DNA of 31,135 nucleotides from Haplomitrium mnioides (GCA_049999725.1 JBNGIS010034244.1:1-31135); one strand, 5' to 3'; shown: positions 9,604 through 20,640, counted from the stretch's first letter. A program made the numbers and translations. Notes: a model not told the origin generated them from the letters alone.

Positions 9604-9622
9604 ATCTCCAACAATAGTGCCA
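9604..9622 (-). other. Candidate primer-binding site of the gypsy element (tRNA-Asp type)
   Basis: The minus strand reads TGGCACTATTGTTGGAGAT. It matches 13 of 19 positions of TGGCGCCGTTGCCGGGGAT, the tRNA-Asp-type site of Tat/Athila-like plant elements, as I recall it. All six differences are C-to-T or G-to-A. It is placed correctly, between gag and the candidate LTR end. Confidence 0.5.
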
Positions 9623-12600
9623 AAAAAAATCACATGTCGTAGCACAGCAGTGGCACTCCATCCTCGAAAAGCACACCCAGAGATCAAACCACGCAAGATC
9701 TATATAGAAATCTGCTCTTAATTCACTTTTACCAACTTTCCAGATTCTTTATTGAGTTCTAAAATTGTACTCTATCAGTTTAGAGATGGATCTCTCTCCA
9801 CTCTAGGTCTAACTACCCTTTCTCCCCAAAACCATACACACAAACCACTTCTAATACTCAACACAATAGAACAAAAGCTAAGAATTATCCAAACTGTATG
9901 ACTGACAATTCTATGATAAGAAAGTTGATGCACAATCTGATTTAAAACTTGAGCTGTATTAGAGAAGTTCCCAAACAACCAGTTACCCAACTTGCTTGAA
10001 ACTTTCAAACCAACACTCTAGTGCCCACCTTCATTACACCACCTCACTTCCTTCAAATTGGATTCTCATGCCACTCCAACCCAATATATCCTAGAACTTG
10101 ATGTTGAGAACTCAGCTATGGAACAACCCTCCTGATCTCACATCCACCTATTGTTCCTCCAACCACCCACTACTCTGTTTGTTTGTGAAATGCCCACTTA
10201 TTCTATAGGCACATACAATCCTGAACACTCCTTGCTCTATTACAACCCGCCAACCAGTATCCACTAACTAGAGAATCACAGAAGGTTCTCTCTTTAAGAT
10301 TTAGCAAACTAACACATATACACACATAGAATATAACAGAGCTTAAAGCAAAATTGATTTGCCATTGAACCTCCCACAAATCACAATTTGGAACTTCAAA
10401 ACCAAAACCCACCAGCAAAACATACTCAGGTGCCCCTTGACATGCACTTCTCTAATGCAATCTGATTGATTTCTTCAATTGCAAACCTACAAAACATTCA
10501 CCAACCAACTCTAACTTCAATTCCTTGTTCCTTCATCAAACTACTCCTTCTGAATTTGCAATTTCTAACAAGAGAAGGGGACCTCACAGACAAGAATCTC
10601 ATAAACTTTACTTGAAGCACACATGTACAATGAGACAACCAGCAGAACAAGGACTCGCCAACAAGCTTGTACCCCATGTCTTGCTCAACTAACAATAACA
10701 GTCATAATAGTTCTAAACCAAACTAACTTACTTCTCTACATGGTAACCTTTCCTCACTAAGTTTCCAATAAGAACTAACAACTCACAGTGTGTTCTTAAG
10801 CTAAGCAACTCGCTTTTACTAACTTAAACTAACTTCGCTCGCCATAAGAACTAATTACTAGCAATTGTTCTTATACTAATTTTCAAACTTTCACTAACTC
10901 TTCACTTCCTTTCCCTTTTAATTTCAAATTTTTCGAATTCCACCAAGTAGTTGTTTCGACTTTTCGTACCTTCGAACTTTCAGTTCGACTTCCACACTAA
11001 AACCACGATCAATTACCGCTTCACCCTTCAAACTTCTCTCCTCGCTCGCCTTTTTGCAACAATCTTTCTCACGCAGAACATCGACAAGTCACCATTTCAT
11101 CCATCACTGCTTCGCTTAACCGATGTTTTGCGAATTATACTTCCGTCGAACGCCTCGGAACGGATCCCTCCTAACCGGAGATCCCCACTTCAGAACCAAT
11201 ATACCAGTGGATCTCCACAACGGATCTCCACACAGACACGTATCGGAACCCCCTTAACCAAGACACCCCACATCGGAAGGCGTGGTTGCGATAGCTTCTT
11301 CAGACTCACGGACCTTTCGGATCTTCTTTGTTTGCTTTCAAATCTAACTTGTTCCTTTTAAAATTTATTCCTTTCGATTCAAACAGTCTTCGTACATCAA
11401 GATTTTGTTGCTGATCACTTTCTTGCTGATCTGATTGACTTCTGCTCAATTCCTTTTCCGCTCATAAAACTTTCACATAAGGCTCTCGCGCGCAGGTTGC
11501 TTCTTCATCGCAGATCATTTAACACTAAGGCTTTATCACACCAGGGATCTCAACGCACTCTTCTTCCTTGCAAGACGATTTCTCCCTTACAACTAATCGA
11601 TTTCTGCAAGAATATTTTCATGAATCTTTTTCTTTACATTTACTTTGGTACTGGCCTTCATCTCGGAGGACCTTCAATGCATTTGTCTTAACTCAGCGGA
11701 ATCCTTCACTGCAATCGATTCCTTCTTCACCTATAATTAATTTGAAGCTGATTCTTCAGCAAGACACATTCCTGTGTAGATTCTTTATTCACTCAACTCT
11801 TCTCGTCTTCAGATCCCAAAAGGGGTCCCTTCACATGTCTATCGTAGCACATCCTTCATCCGCTAGCTCGTCACACTCCGTGGCTGCATTTTGTCCCATA
11901 AGTCTTCTGTCATAAACTAGAAGCAATATATATAAACATTTCACACTTCCTTCCTTTCGAGAGGCAGCCCCACATGGGTGTAAGACCACCGCTTATCTTC
12001 CTACCCTTGGACGGACCTAGAACAGGGCACCAGTTTTTATCCTTTGATACTCTTCACCTGGCTCCTAGGCAGGCTGTTCACCAACACATGTAGCATATAG
12101 AAATGGATAGATAGGGGCTGTTGGCCCTCAACACTTAGATTAGTTTTACCAAAATATTTTTTTTTCTTCACTGAAAAAGACATCAACTTCCTCATCACCC
12201 ATCCTTCTCTCCTTTTCAACTACATCCCAAAATTTCCCTCTGGTCTTTATATTTTACAACTTTACACTCAAAACTGAAGCTTTGCCACTTCTTTCTCACT
12301 CCACTACGCAGAAGAGAACTCTTTCGAGTAGTTTCTGACCTTCTTTGAGGAACTATGCTCTCACAATTGTTCATGCACACATATGCTTCAACAGTCTTTT
12401 CACAATTTTGCTTTAACAATCCTCTTGCGCCAATACTTTGGAGTTATATATAAAAAACATTTGATAAAATTTGAATGTTTTTATAAATTGTACAAATTTT
12501 TGCAATCATTGTTAGTTTTCAAAATGTTTAACAGCAAATGTTGTGTTTTTCTTATATATATTTTGTTTAGCGATGCTCATGCTTTTGAAAGATGAAATTG

Positions 12601-12829
12601 TAAAAGAAATTTTGGTAAAATGCTCATAAGAATATTTGTTTTTTTATGCATTGTGAACTTATAGTAAACCATTTTGATACATAAAATTACATTTGTTTTG
12701 CAAGCAAATATTACTAGCGTCAAATTCACGATTTTGCATGCTAAAATTTCAAATTTGGTTTTTGTGAATGCCAATTGAAATAAGAACCCAATAGTGGTTC
12801 ATGGTTTAAAGTAGTGGTTGTTCTTCTTG
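9623..12829 (-). repeat. Candidate 5' LTR and leader of the gypsy element; no gene recognised
   Basis: This stretch of about 3.2 kb lies right of the gypsy primer site and has no recognisable protein domain on either strand; the open frames are short and low-complexity. The LTR could begin at 9635, where the minus strand would end ...CGACA, 12 nt from the primer site. Its right end at 12829 shares a boundary with the repeat ending at 1058. Parts of 11163-11290 have a TCGGAACCC...TTAACC motif also found at 17279-17822. A plus-strand TATATATAAA lies near 11923. LTRs this long occur in some plant gypsy families, but the limits are inferred and other insertions may be hidden inside. Confidence 0.35.
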
Positions 12830-12839
12830 AAATTTTACC

Positions 12840-13080
12840 TCTTTTTTCCATTTGCATTTAAACCTCCAAAAGACAAGAAAGATGTTCAATATGTTGTTGC
12901 ATCGCTTGAATCATTGCTTCTTTATTCTTCATTTAACTCTCCAACAAAAAGACCAGTGGCTTTGATACCAATATAAAAGAACTCAAAGACCAACTTCCAA
13001 ATGAGTAGCAACTCCAAGATAAGGCTAATAGAGTTATGCAACTCAAGGCCAATAAGCAAGCAAAAGCCAAGAGTGCAAGC
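12840..13080 (-). mobile_element. Remnant of an older minus-strand LTR element: primer site and leader
   Basis: The minus strand at 12956-12970 reads TGGTATCAAAGCCAC, close to the initiator-tRNA-Met site TGGTATCAGAGC that follows plant LTRs. To its left a short Gln-rich open frame (ATGAAGAATAAAGAAGC onward) could be the start of its gag. Sequence to its right (12971-13085) would be the 3' part of its LTR and continues at 25170 after removal of the nested insertions, where a minus-strand TATA box lies. This element received all the middle-block insertions. Confidence 0.5.
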
Positions 13081-13154
13081 TAAAGTGTAACGAGACCCAC
13101 TAAGCTTGGCAGAACCTCTAGATTTAGTTATTTCTAAAATTAGTTAGCGGAGAA

Positions 13155-13294
13155 GAAGTTTCTAGAAGAAGAAGCTTAGAGAAGCTTCTAGAAGACAAGA
13201 GAAGAAGAAGCTTAGAGAAGCTTCTAGAAGGCTTGAGAAGACTAGAGATGCTTCTAGATGAAGAAAGAAGGTTCTAGAAGAGAAGCTTCTAGAA
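13155..13294 (+). promoter_or_regulatory. Array of five perfect heat-shock elements in the solo LTR
   Basis: The pattern GAAnnTTCnnGAA, the binding site of trimeric heat-shock factor, occurs exactly at 13155-13167, 13181-13193, 13217-13229, 13267-13279 and 13282-13294. Degenerate copies lie near 13250 and 13315, and a two-arm GAAGGTTC at 13333-13340. The array comes from tandem copies of AGAAGAAGCTTAGAGAAGCT plus TCTAGAAG. Before the copia insertion it lay about 170 bp or less upstream of the TATA box now at 25009. Heat-responsive copia elements such as Arabidopsis ONSEN use the same site type in their LTRs; activity here is inferred. Confidence 0.85.
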
Positions 13295-13340
13295 AGCACT
13301 GGAAGCATAAAGGATTCTAGAAGGGGACCAAGGAAGGTTC

Positions 13341-13597
13341 TGTTGAAATACCAAGCTCGGTACGTAACCCGCCACAATGACGGGTAGAGTCTTATTTTTT
13401 GGACCATCTTTAGGGTTAGTTTTGTTAAGTTATTTTAGGGTAAGTTTAAGTATAAATATAGAGTATGTAGAGAGAAGTAGGGAGATCGAAGAGATAGCGC
13501 CGCTATGCCGCAAGCCTCTTCCCTTTTGTAAATTCATTATGTTGAATACGATCTCTAATATTTGCCTCCAAAGTTTTGTCTCCTCAATTTCTTTACA
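13341..13597 (+). repeat. Copia 5' LTR
   Basis: It is 257 bp, starting TGTTGAAATACC and ending TTTCTTTACA. A TATAAATA box at 13451-13458 is followed by AGAG-rich sequence where transcription would start. It pairs with 24701-24960. Confidence 0.95.
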
Positions 13598-13613
13598 TGG
13601 TATCAGAGCTTGG
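13598..13613 (+). other. Copia primer-binding site
   Basis: TGGTATCAGAGCTTGG directly abuts the LTR end. It is complementary to the 3' end of initiator tRNA-Met, the standard primer of plant copia elements, and shows no mutation in the core. Confidence 0.93.
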
Positions 13614-13720
13614 TTTATGAGGATAATAAGATCGCAAAGAGTAAACGATCAATTTGGTTTGATAACCATAGAGGTGAAGCACGAAATCTTGAAGTTTGGA
13701 GGTGTCAAGAAGTTGCGTAA

Positions 13721-14284
13721 ATGGGTGATACCAATACCGTTGATATTGAGAAGTTGGAGAAGAATAACTACGAGCCATGGAACTTTTGGATGAGGAACTA
13801 TTTGATAGGCAAGAGCCTATGGGGGTATGCATCAGGTGAAGAAAAGGAACCGCAACTTCCTTCAGTGAATGTAATAGATCAAGAATTGAAGGCATGGAAA
13901 GCTTGGAACGAAAAAGATATGAAGGTGATGTTTTTGATTTCGCAGAATTGTCAAACAATATGGTTGGACACATACAAGATTTGGAGTCTGCAAAAGATGT
14001 ATGGGATACGTTAGAAAGGCTCTACAGTACAAATACTAGAGCTAGAAAGATTCAATTGAAAAACAAGTTGAATAACATAAAGAAGTCACACAACATGTCG
14101 GTGAATGATTATGTCTTGAAGATAAAAGAGACATCAGATGCATTGGGATCTATTGGAGTGGTTATAGAGGATGATGATTTAGTATCTGCAGTATTGAATG
14201 GTTTAAAGGATGATGACAAGTGGAAATTGTTTGCCACTTCTGTGTATGTTCGGGAAAATCTTTCTAATTTTGATGAGTTAGTCT
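13721..14284 (+). pseudogene. Copia gag, N-terminal part, frameshifted and cut by the nested insertion
   Basis: Gag builds the particle. ATG at 13721 opens a frame with LEKNNYEPWNFWMRNYLIG and the AWKAWNEKD motif of the copia-type gag family. A frameshift near 13944-13950 passes the reading to the frame carrying NNMVGHIQDLESAKDVWDTL, YSTNTRARKIQLKNKLNNIK and MSVNDYVLKIKETSDALGSI. The frame meets the nested element at 14285 in the part that precedes the zinc knuckle and continues from 20991. Confidence 0.9.
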
Positions 14285-14417
14285 TGTCAACCCCCTAGTC
14301 GAAGCCTTAACTCTTTTTCGACAGAGTTTCCTCCGATTAAGGGCTGACTTAGTGTTTCGGGACCTTTTATGGGAGGGGCTTTGCACCGAATGGACCTCAA
14401 CTTCTGCTTACCAGACA
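14285..14417 (-). repeat. 3' LTR of the nested element (left copy)
   Basis: It is 133 bp. Over its first 127 bp it aligns without gaps to 20852-20978 with nine differences, all transitions. The end reads CAGACA against ACCCAACCGACA in the right copy, a small deletion. The length is close to that of miniature (TRIM) LTRs. Confidence 0.93.
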
Positions 14418-16182
14418 GGAAAGACTGCACAACACTCAACAACACCTAAGCACAACACCTCCAATGCCCACAGATGCTAGTCACACCCCTTCTTCAAGCC
14501 TTAACCTCGAAAAGTGCCACTTGGAAGACAGGGGACGATGGGATAGAGCATCCGATTCTTGGCTGTAGTGGTCTCTTGGGAAGCCCTGGTTGATTTGTGG
14601 TTGCCTTACAATCTTGGCCACTAGTCGACGATTGCCTCAACAACCCACCTGCTCATACACATCCATTTCCTCAAACCACCCACGAAAAGACTGTAATGCT
14701 GTTGAACCACTTTGTCTTATAATTGTGCAGTCCAGAATTGGACCCAATCACTTTGTTATACAAAAAAGAGCAAGTCCCAGTATCCAAATAGCACAATTAC
14801 AATGTGGGTAGTCCTGACTTCCTCTGTCTAGGGCATCCTCAGGATTGGACAAATGAAATACAGGCCTTCTACAACTAAGACTATCACAGAACTACAAACA
14901 GAACACAACTCCAAACAACACACGTAAGCAGGAAAACACTGGTACTTGCACACTGCCCTGCCGACAATACAATCTTCTTCCCCCTCTCAAGAACTGATCA
15001 ATCTTCCTTCAGCTCCTATCAACCACTCCAGTTCTCCTCCAATCCTTCAGCAACCCAACCTCAGTCAGATAGTTTTTCAACTTCCCTCGTAAGAAGCCCT
15101 GAATTTACTTCCTCAGGCTTGGAAGAGGATTTCTTTAACTTCCACCTCTGGAAGATAGTCCCCACGACTGCTGGCCACCACTCACCTTGAGCCTTGATTG
15201 GATATTCTATGCAACGCGTAGGCACTAACATAGCCACTCCTCTCTTTGGATCCACATGAGAATTATGTTCTGAAACGCCCCCAAGCGCCCCTAGGATTGA
15301 TGCTATTGCACAAACAAAGTTGAGACAACCCCAAGACCCCCCTTGGCAGCCTCCCATGAATTCAAGACTAACAGAATTCCCCCTCAACTTCAAGTGGTGA
15401 TCGACCTCCAAATGTTGGTCCACCCGCGCGATAAGTCCACCTGGATCGCTAAAGACTCTAGAGCTCAACGATTCTCAGTGCCCCTCTAGTCCACCTCCAC
15501 CCCCGCTGATCCCCTTGCACGAGTCCACTCCCACACTTGAATCTTGGCTGGAAATCTCTCCTCTCTCCCTTGCTGCCTCTTCCTCTTGAGTTTGGTCTCC
15601 CACTCTCAATTTTGCATGAACAACAACCCCTTCTATCTGGCAGCGATCCCAGCTATACCCCCCATGTAGCGCGTGTCACTCCCAACGGTTTCTTGATCAA
15701 GAACGCATCTTTCCTCCTCGCTAGACTTGGCCGTTTTTCTCGTTGGTCTCTGTTTCTTGAGAAACTGATACCTGTCAGTCAGCCCGCGTCTAACGGTATC
15801 AGTTGAAGCATTTAGGATTGGGAAGGAAGATTTTTGGAGAACTCTTGGCTGACCCCTGCCTTCGATTCGTAGTGCTCTCCTTTGTAGATTTGCGATCAGG
15901 ATCGCCTCGCCATTGGATGCCTCAGCAATCCTGTAGCAATCCCGGTTCGATTTCTTCGAAGTATCTTGTTGAGCACGGATCTGCAGTTGGGTCGGAGAGG
16001 TTCTTCCCGCAAAGCAATTCGAAGGAATCCATTTGGAGAAGATTGGGCTTGCAACAGAAGGATCGCGCGACGTATTCCGCGATTGCCTCTCAATCATCCT
16101 GGATTTTCTCACTCCTAGGCTCTTGCGATCGCCCGCGTACCCTCGCAAGCAGCCACGCTTCCGCAAGCGCTCGTGGACCCTC
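14418..16182. other. Interior of the nested element, left part: no gene recognised
   Basis: The longest frames (for example minus 15061-15468 and plus/minus frames over 15633-16306) have no recognisable motif and overlap each other on both strands, as expected for stop-poor GC-rich sequence. The sequence beside the left LTR is CA-rich, and I found no polypurine tract there for a minus-strand element. Confidence 0.5.
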
Positions 16183-16400
16183 GCAAGTCACCACGTGTTC
16201 GAAAAATCCCTCAAAACCCCGCCGTCGATTCGCGGAACCCCACAGCCGCCCATCGGAACCCCGCTGTCGCTTCTCAGAGTCCCGCAAATCACCACGTGTC
16301 CGCTAATCCCTTTGGAACCTCGCCGTTGCTCCTCAGAACCTCACCGTCGCTGCTCGGAATTTCGCCGTCGCTCTTCGGAACTCCACAAGTCGCCACGTGT
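16183..16400. repeat. 101-bp tandem repeat carrying CACGTG boxes
   Basis: Units begin at 16183, 16284 and 16385 (the third is partial). Each starts with CAAGTC/CAAATC followed by a CACGTG palindrome, at 16192-16197, 16293-16298 and 16394-16399, exactly 101 bp apart. Within units a shorter GGAACCCCGCCGTCGCT-like motif of about 20 bp recurs. CACGTG is the plant G-box core bound by bZIP and bHLH factors; any regulatory role here is inferred. Confidence 0.85.
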
Positions 16401-16406
16401 CCGGTC

Positions 16407-16672
16407 GCCACATCATCCGATACTGCGCCCTCCGATGCCACCTCACAGAGGGGTAGGCAGACCGTCGCATTGATCGGATTCCGCAGTTGACCCATCGCTA
16501 ACCCGTAGGAACCCTCAGACCACCACTGAACGCCACATCATTCATCGCCGTGCCGTCCGACGCCGCCCTGCAAAGGGGTAGGCGGACCATCACATTGACC
16601 AGATTTCGCAGTTGACCCACAGTTGACCCGCAGGAACCCCCAGACCACCGCTGAATGCCACGTCATCCGTCA
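16407..16672. repeat. 125-bp tandem repeat, two units plus a partial third
   Basis: Units at 16407-16531 and 16532-16656 share GCCACATCAT, GAGGGGTAGGC/AAGGGGTAGGC, CGCAGTTGACCCA and CCTCAGACCACC. A third starts with GCCACGTCATCCGTC at 16657 and stops. Both full units are exactly 125 bp. It follows directly after the 101-bp repeat. Confidence 0.85.
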
Positions 16673-17278
16673 AACAATTCACTTGCCGAGTAAGAACGGT
16701 ACCTTTGGTCGCCACTTCGGAACCCGCTCGCCATAAGAACTGAGGCTTCCTTCGCTAAACTCTTTCCTCCGCTTGGTATAAGAACTATGGCAGACTTCTC
16801 GTGGATCCCCTTCAAACTTTCAGTGCTCCCCGTCGAACTTTCGTCCTCGCCAATGCCAGAACTACGATAGGTCACTTTTTCGATTGCTGGTCCCTTGCTT
16901 CTTCTTCTGGCCGGATCGTCACTTCATTGCCTTTTCGCCATTTCTTGATCTTCCTCGGGCTATATTATCGATAAATCACCTTTTCGCTATCTTGATCTTC
17001 CCTTGGCCGAAACTTTGTTTGATCACCCTTTCGGCCCTCTTTGATCTTGTTCTGGCCGGATCGTCGCTTGATCACCTTTTCAGCAACCTCCGCTCTTCGT
17101 CTGGTCAGACCTTTGCTATATCGCCGATTCGCAATCCCCTCGTGATAAGAACGATGCGCGCCGCAAATTCCCGTCGAACTTTCAGACCTTACTCTGTCAA
17201 ACTTTTCCCCGCTTTGCCGGATCAACGATACATTGTCATTTTTCTCTTCATTCCTTGGTCTCCGTTTTGGCTTCCTAT

Positions 17279-17822
17279 CGGATCCCCTTTAAGTGGGCTC
17301 CCCACGTAGGGTGGCTGATCGGAACCCAATTAACAGGGGCTCCTCATTTAGGGAGGCTAATCGGAACCCGTTTAACCGTGGCTTCCCCATTTTCCACTAA
17401 GACCCACGGACTCCCTGGGACTCCCACATGTCCCTGAATCCGTGAAGTCCGGTAGGGCTGCCACGTTTCTGCAACTCCCCATGGAGTCCATGAGCCCGTA
17501 GCTATGATCCGTTGTTGTTTCGCTCTTTTTGTTTAGCCTCGCAGTTGCCTTAAGGAATCCTCTATGCCGCAGTAATAGTGACAAGTCTTTGCTTCGTCAG
17601 TTGCCGCTTCGCCCTTTCCACTTAGCCTTTAAGAAACCCTCCATGCCACCAAAATAGTGACAAGTCATCTCTTTGTCTAGTCATTGCTTCGCATATCCCT
17701 ATTTCGCCATCACTTCGGACCCGTCGGACCTTCGTTTGCGGATCCTTGTTAAGTGGGGAACCCACGTATGGAGGCTAATCGGATCCCTCTTAACTGGGGA
17801 TCCCCATGTAGGGAGGCTTGAT
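17279..17822. repeat. 41- to 42-bp repeat in two clusters
   Basis: Units of the form CGGAWCCC...TTAA...GGGGCTCCCCA...TAGGGAGGCTAAT start at 17279, 17320, 17362, 17739 and 17780. Between the clusters, 17530-17690 holds a further imperfect direct repeat that includes ATAGTGACAAGTC twice. Related TCGGAACCC...TTAACC sequence also occurs at 11163-11290. Confidence 0.75.
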
Positions 17823-19629
17823 CCAGTCGAACTCTTCAGACCTGCAGAAGCTACCACGTCCTCCGTCGGTCCTCGTGAAGTGCGCGAGGGCCACCATGTT
17901 TCCGCAGCGCTCTTCGGACTCCTCGGAACTCTCTCTTCATGTGGATTTCTTCGCCTCGATCCTTTTCCTCTGGTCCGATTTCATCTTGTGGCTTCCGATT
18001 ATGGAGCGCCTCCTTCCTTTCTCTCATGGGCAACCCATAGCAGGGGCTTATCCTCTTCGAGTTCATCTGACTGCCTCCTATTTCCTTGTCCTCACCTGCT
18101 AATTGCTCCTTCGTTCGTTGTTTGTTGTCGTGGGGCAAGTTCTCGCAGTGCTGTGACCCCTGATCTCGTCGCGTGACTCACATCCTGACTCTCTCCCCCT
18201 CGCCTTCACCTCTCATAGCTCCTCTTGTGACTTCCTCCTTACATGATTCCTCTTTGAGTGATACCGGCTCCTTTCTCTTAGGCTTTCTCCTCGCTGGTGG
18301 CTGGCTCCCTCACCCTATGGCTTTGTCTTCGTTGGTGGCTAGCTCCCTCGCCCTCTGCCCTCCTCTCCTTGAATCCTTCTGATGCTCCATTCTGATGATC
18401 TCCCTCTCACCTCTCCTTGGTCTCCTCTGGCTCATCCTTGTCAACCCTGCCTCTGCCATGAATTGCTGCAAGTCCCCTTGATCCTCTTGCTAGCCTTCTT
18501 CCTTGACTCATCTGAATTCCACAGGGCTCCCCCTTGCATTTGCAGGATCCATGATATTCATTGGGGAAAGCATAAAAGGAAGGAAGAGAAGGGAATGGAG
18601 ATAGAGAGAGAAGAACGGTACAGGATGGGATAGCAACATTGAAACAATAAAATATAATAAAACACCACAGGCTAACACAAACTGAAAGCATCAACCAGGC
18701 TTGGAAGCTCAAAATTTACAAAAAATGAAAAAACTCAGACACATCTGGCCAACATAACTCCCCTTTTAATTGTGCAGCGACCCCGCAAACACCTTCCTCC
18801 TTCTGGTCTTCTTGGCCTCCTTGTGGCCGCCGCTCTGACTTCCCTTGTTGGGGCCTTTAGTCAACCTGGTCACCACTAGAGCCATGTGCAAAACTCCACT
18901 CACATAATAAAAACTAAAACAAAAAATGCCAGGACCAACAAACTAAAGCTCCTACCCTATCATGATGGCTAACTCTGGCCTGGATCCCATATGAAAGACG
19001 AGTCAGCATATTCTGGTTTAGGCTGGATGCCTGCCCAGATCTGTGGCCCTCTTGGCTGCCACCTACTGTTCCTCTTCCCCAAGCCACTCTGCTGGCCTTT
19101 CTCATGCCACTTTGGGGACAACACAAAAAATCCACCAAACGGTAACCCAACAAAACAAGAACAAACAACAACACTACACATGACTGGTGTGGGAACATAA
19201 CAAAACTGTACAGAGGCCAGTACTATTGGGCTTCCCTTCATATCTTCCTCTATGTTGAGCAAAGTTTTGCACAGGCTCGAGGTTAGCTCCCTTGAGTTGG
19301 CTAGGCACCCTTCCGCATTGTCCACTTCCTCCACTATCTGGTGTTGAGCTTCAACAAAAGATGGTTGCTGACCTTCGATGCTGGACCCATCTACCTCTGA
19401 TAACCTCCACTGTCCCACTTGATGAGGATCTCCTTGAGTTGCACAGGGTGGCTGGTCTTCGAGGCTACCATTAGTAAAATCAGAATGGAAGAGTCCCTCT
19501 TTTAGCACCTTCTCTAGGTCTGCTCCAATCTAGTCCTCCTCTTCATCCTGTGGGTGCACTACAGCCTCGAGATGTCGTTGGTCTTTGCATTGGCCATTGT
19601 GCAAGCTGTCGGCGGGCCACTCCTTTTTA
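17823..19629. other. Interior of the nested element, central part: no recognised domain
   Basis: The sequence is GC- and CT-rich up to about 18550, then of mixed composition. A minus frame (18969-19508) encodes an acidic peptide with EEVDNAEGCLANSRELTSSL, which may continue the acidic region encoded to its right (19630-20056), but I recognise no family. No polymerase or integrase motif was found on either strand. Confidence 0.45.
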
Positions 19630-19893
19630 AGACCTGCTCTTGCTATGCCCTCATTTGGTCTCCTTCTGCAAGCCTGCATTCATCAAAAATGGACAAGGCA
19701 GCTTGCCACTCCCCTTTGAAGACCTACTCTAGCTCTACCTCACCTGGGTCTTCTTCTGCAAGCCTGCATTCATCAAAAAACGACAGGGCAGCTTCCCACT
19801 CCCCTTTTAAGACCTGCTCTGGCTCTACCTCAACCGGTTCTTCTGGTTCAAACTTGCACTCACTTGGAAGGTCTGGTTTCCACTCCCTTTTTA
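19630..19893 (-). repeat. Frame-preserving 90-bp tandem repeat encoding an acidic peptide
   Basis: Units are 19630-19719 (90 bp), 19720-19809 (90 bp) and 19810-19893 (84 bp). All are multiples of three. On the minus strand they encode about 30 residues with the pattern VLKGEW-AALS-FDECRLAE. A stop (19724-19726) now breaks the second junction. Retention of the codon phase through duplication and an indel suggests that the array arose while the sequence was translated. Confidence 0.8.
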
Positions 19894-20056
19894 AGTCTGC
19901 CTCAAGGCTAGACCAGCAACAGTCCTCCTCGAATTCTTTGTCTATGGGGTGGGCCTCTCCCTCCAAAGTGTCCTTGGTTGTGGCAAGGCAGCTTGCCTTC
20001 TCCTCTAGGTCTTCATCTACACAAACCAGCTCGGAGGCGGAGTTTGCAACCTCTAC

Positions 20057-20640
20057 CTAATTGCTGAGTTTCAGATCTGAATTCAGTCGGCTGGATTCAG
20101 ACCTGAAATCCGCACTTGTTAGGACCATTGGTTCAGCTTGATCTCTTGCTAGTCCTTCTGCCACATATGGCCTGTACCCATAAAGCTGGTCTTCTCCTTC
20201 ATTTGACTCGCCACATCTTCGGTTGTTCCTTCGATGTTTGCGATGAGAATGGTGCTTACTCTTCTTTTCCTTGGCTGCCTTCGTGGTCTTGGATGGTACT
20301 GGCCCTCTCTCCTTACAGGCCTCACATCTCTGGGTCTCTTGAACTGCCTCCCAAAAACATGTGGGCTTGGCCACCTCCATCCATGCTCTCTCTTTCCTCC
20401 TCAATGCTGTCATGAACCAACCAAATAGCATATCCAAGGTGGGCTGCCATAGGAGTTGTACAACCAGCTCATTGAACCTGTCCAAGAATGTGAGCACCGA
20501 CTCACCCCTTTTTTTCCTGAGCTGGTCCAGCTAGGTGAGAATCTCACTCTCCTCAAAATCCATCAGATATCGACCCTTGAACTCCTCCCAAGGGTTTTGG
20601 ACATAGAGAGTGAGTGAGTTATACTAAGTACATGCTCCTC
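20057..20640 (-). pseudogene. Gag remnant of the nested element
   Basis: The minus strand encodes NPWEEFKGRYLMDFEESEIL, a stop near 20533, LDQLRKKRGESVLTFLDRFN and then FMTALRRKERAWMEVAKPT. These spacings (W..F..RYL..F, LDQL.Q...V..F..RF..L, F..AL, P.....A) are those of the retrotransposon gag capsid domain. A basic Lys/Arg/His stretch follows (SKHHSHRKHRRNNRR), perhaps standing in for a zinc knuckle, then an acidic tail that leads into the 90-bp repeat. The region next to it up to the right LTR is leader-like. Confidence 0.75.

Larger units (their letters stand above)
1059..9622 (-). mobile_element. Decayed Ty3/gypsy LTR retrotransposon, minus strand, interrupted by another element
   Basis: Read on the minus strand the order is primer-binding site, gag with zinc knuckles, protease-like region, reverse transcriptase, RNase H, integrase. 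This is the Ty3/gypsy order (integrase last), not the copia order. The body is interrupted at 3452-6639 by a later insertion flanked by GTGAG at 3447-3451 and 6640-6644; the reading frame on one side resumes on the other. The integrase is cut off near 1059 before its third catalytic residue. Stop codons and frameshifts are scattered throughout, so the copy is inactive. LTRs are only tentatively placed. Confidence 0.9.

Noticed and set aside
15633-18176. Long open frames on both strands of the GC-rich part of the nested element
   Set aside because: They overlap antiparallel frames of similar length, have no known motif, and run through tandem repeats. Stop-poor GC-rich repeats explain them.
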